Made by a program: the position numbers and the translations under genes. 6,112 nucleotides of DNA from Mycoplasmatota bacterium (lineage in GTDB: Bacteria; Bacillota_I; Bacilli_A; Izemoplasmatales; Izemoplasmataceae), in the NCBI GenBank assembly GCA_030641535.1, contig DAOWHG010000087.1:1-6112 (forward strand), in the 5' to 3' direction. This document shows positions 5,256-6,112 of this stretch, in pieces. Numbering within the stretch: the stretch's first letter is position 1; every line of letters begins with the position of its first letter. Under the pieces are notes generated by a model. That model was not told where the DNA came from and made no database searches. It worked only from the letters and a program-made list of their open reading frames with translations.

Positions 5256-6112
5256 ATGCAAAATAAATTATTAAAACCAAACGAAGTCGGTGTTTTTGCA
5301 TTAGGTGGTCTTGGTGAAGTAGGAAAAAATATGTACTGTGTAGAATACCAAGATGAGTTAATCATTATTGACTCAGGTATTCTTTTTCCAGACGATTATT
5401 TACTGGGAATAGATTATGTTATTCCTGACTATACATATTTAGTTGAAAATCAAGATAAAATAAAGGCATTAATCATCACTCATGGTCACGAAGACCATAT
5501 TGGTGGAATTCCTTATTTGTTACGCCAAGTAAAAATACCTAAGATTTACGCTAGCGGACTCGCTATCGGCTTAATCAAAAACAAAATGGAACAGCACAGA
5601 GGACTGCGTGCTAATCTAATTGAATATTTAGAATTTGAAAAAATTGTGTTAGGAAAATTAGGTGTTAGTTTCTTTAGAACTAATCACTCAATTCCTGATT
5701 CTTTCGGTGTAGTTGTTCATACACCTGAGGGTGTTATTGTCCATACTGGAGATTTTAAATTTGATTTTACACCAACAGGACCTGATGCTAATTATCAAAG
5801 AATTGCTGCTATTGGAAAAAAAGGAGTACTTCTTCTTTTAAGTGATTCTACAAATGCTGAACTTGCAGCTTTCACAAAAAGTGAAAAGATAGTTTCTGAA
5901 AGTATTAGAGATATCTTTACAAAGATTGAAGGACGAGCAATTGTTGCAACATTTGCATCAAATATTCATAGAGTTCAACAAATCGTTGAAGCAAGTATGG
6001 AAACTAATCGTAAAATCGCTGTATTTGGACGTAGTATGCTTAGAACAGTTGAAGTAGGAACTGATATGGGATACATTAAAGCCCCTCCAGGAACGTTTAT
6101 CAATTCAAATCA
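5256..6112 (+). CDS. rnjA: Ribonuclease J, N-terminal half (truncated by window edge); RNase J1-like
   Basis: A metallo-beta-lactamase/beta-CASP ribonuclease with 5'-to-3' exonuclease and endonuclease activity, central to mRNA decay and rRNA maturation in Gram-positive bacteria. The frame runs open to the right edge, giving 285 complete codons of the roughly 555 expected. Visible signatures are VFALGGLGEVGKN (13-25), IIDSGI..PDD, the zinc-binding HGHEDHIGG (His76, His78, Asp80, His81), His144 in NHSIPDS, Asp166 in HTGDFKFDF, LSDSTNAE (195-202) opening the beta-CASP domain, FASNIHRVQQ (233-242) and FGRSM (257-261). All metal ligands expected in this part are present. It looks closer to my memory of B. 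subtilis RNase J1 than J2, but without the C-terminal half or a paralogue to compare, rnjA versus rnjB is a probable assignment only. It is transcribed divergently from the HAD-priA-fmt cluster. The small rpoY gene that precedes rnjA in Bacillus is not present here. Confidence 0.93.
   Translation, partial: MQNKLLKPNEVGVFALGGLGEVGKNMYCVEYQDELIIIDSGILFPDDYLLGIDYVIPDYTYLVENQDKIKALIITHGHEDHIGGIPYLLRQVKIPKIYASGLAIGLIKNKMEQHRGLRANLIEYLEFEKIVLGKLGVSFFRTNHSIPDSFGVVVHTPEGVIVHTGDFKFDFTPTGPDANYQRIAAIGKKGVLLLLSDSTNAELAAFTKSEKIVSESIRDIFTKIEGRAIVATFASNIHRVQQIVEASMETNRKIAVFGRSMLRTVEVGTDMGYIKAPPGTFINSN

Overview
The window is AT-rich, low-GC DNA (about 30% G+C by eye) with standard bacterial genes. Shine-Dalgarno sequences are strong. 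Tryptophan is written TGG in the codons I read, and one gene (the ATPase at 3533-4324) stops at TGA, which argues for genetic code 11 rather than the Mycoplasma code. With an RNase J, a YutG-type PgpA-like protein and a Gram-positive-style ribosome binding site in front of most genes, the best guess is a low-GC Bacillota or a code-11 relative of the Mollicutes. I cannot name the genus.

Layout: five genes lie head to tail on the minus strand, read from right to left. They are a Cof-type HAD phosphatase (4314-5105), a small ABC/RecF-class AAA ATPase (3533-4324), priA (1179-3518), fmt (219-1166) and the first 59 codons of a probable YutG/PgpA-like gene (1-179, cut by the window edge). Junctions are tight: an 11-nt overlap, then gaps of 14, 12 and 39 nt, with no terminator visible between them. 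They therefore probably form one operon, perhaps with an extra internal promoter before the last gene. A 150-bp divergent promoter region (5106-5255) separates this cluster from a plus-strand RNase J gene (5256 to the right edge, truncated).

How the genes fit together: priA (replication restart helicase) and fmt (formylation of initiator tRNA) are commonly clustered in Bacillota, usually with def between them. Here def is absent and priA runs almost directly into fmt, with the priA stop codon lying inside the fmt ribosome binding site. The phosphatase and the ATPase are not part of the classical priA cluster. The ATPase starts inside the phosphatase gene and directly precedes priA, so a link to DNA maintenance is possible but unproven. 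RNase J belongs to the mRNA decay machinery and is transcribed separately.

Start codons were reassigned for two genes. For fmt and the HAD gene the longest reading frame begins at a TTG or GTG that sits at or inside the Shine-Dalgarno sequence, so the ATG three codons downstream is preferred. I see no RNA genes, mobile elements, CRISPR arrays or defence islands. This is essentially a housekeeping region; its less ordinary parts are the ATPase placement, the missing def and the architecture of the divergent promoter region.
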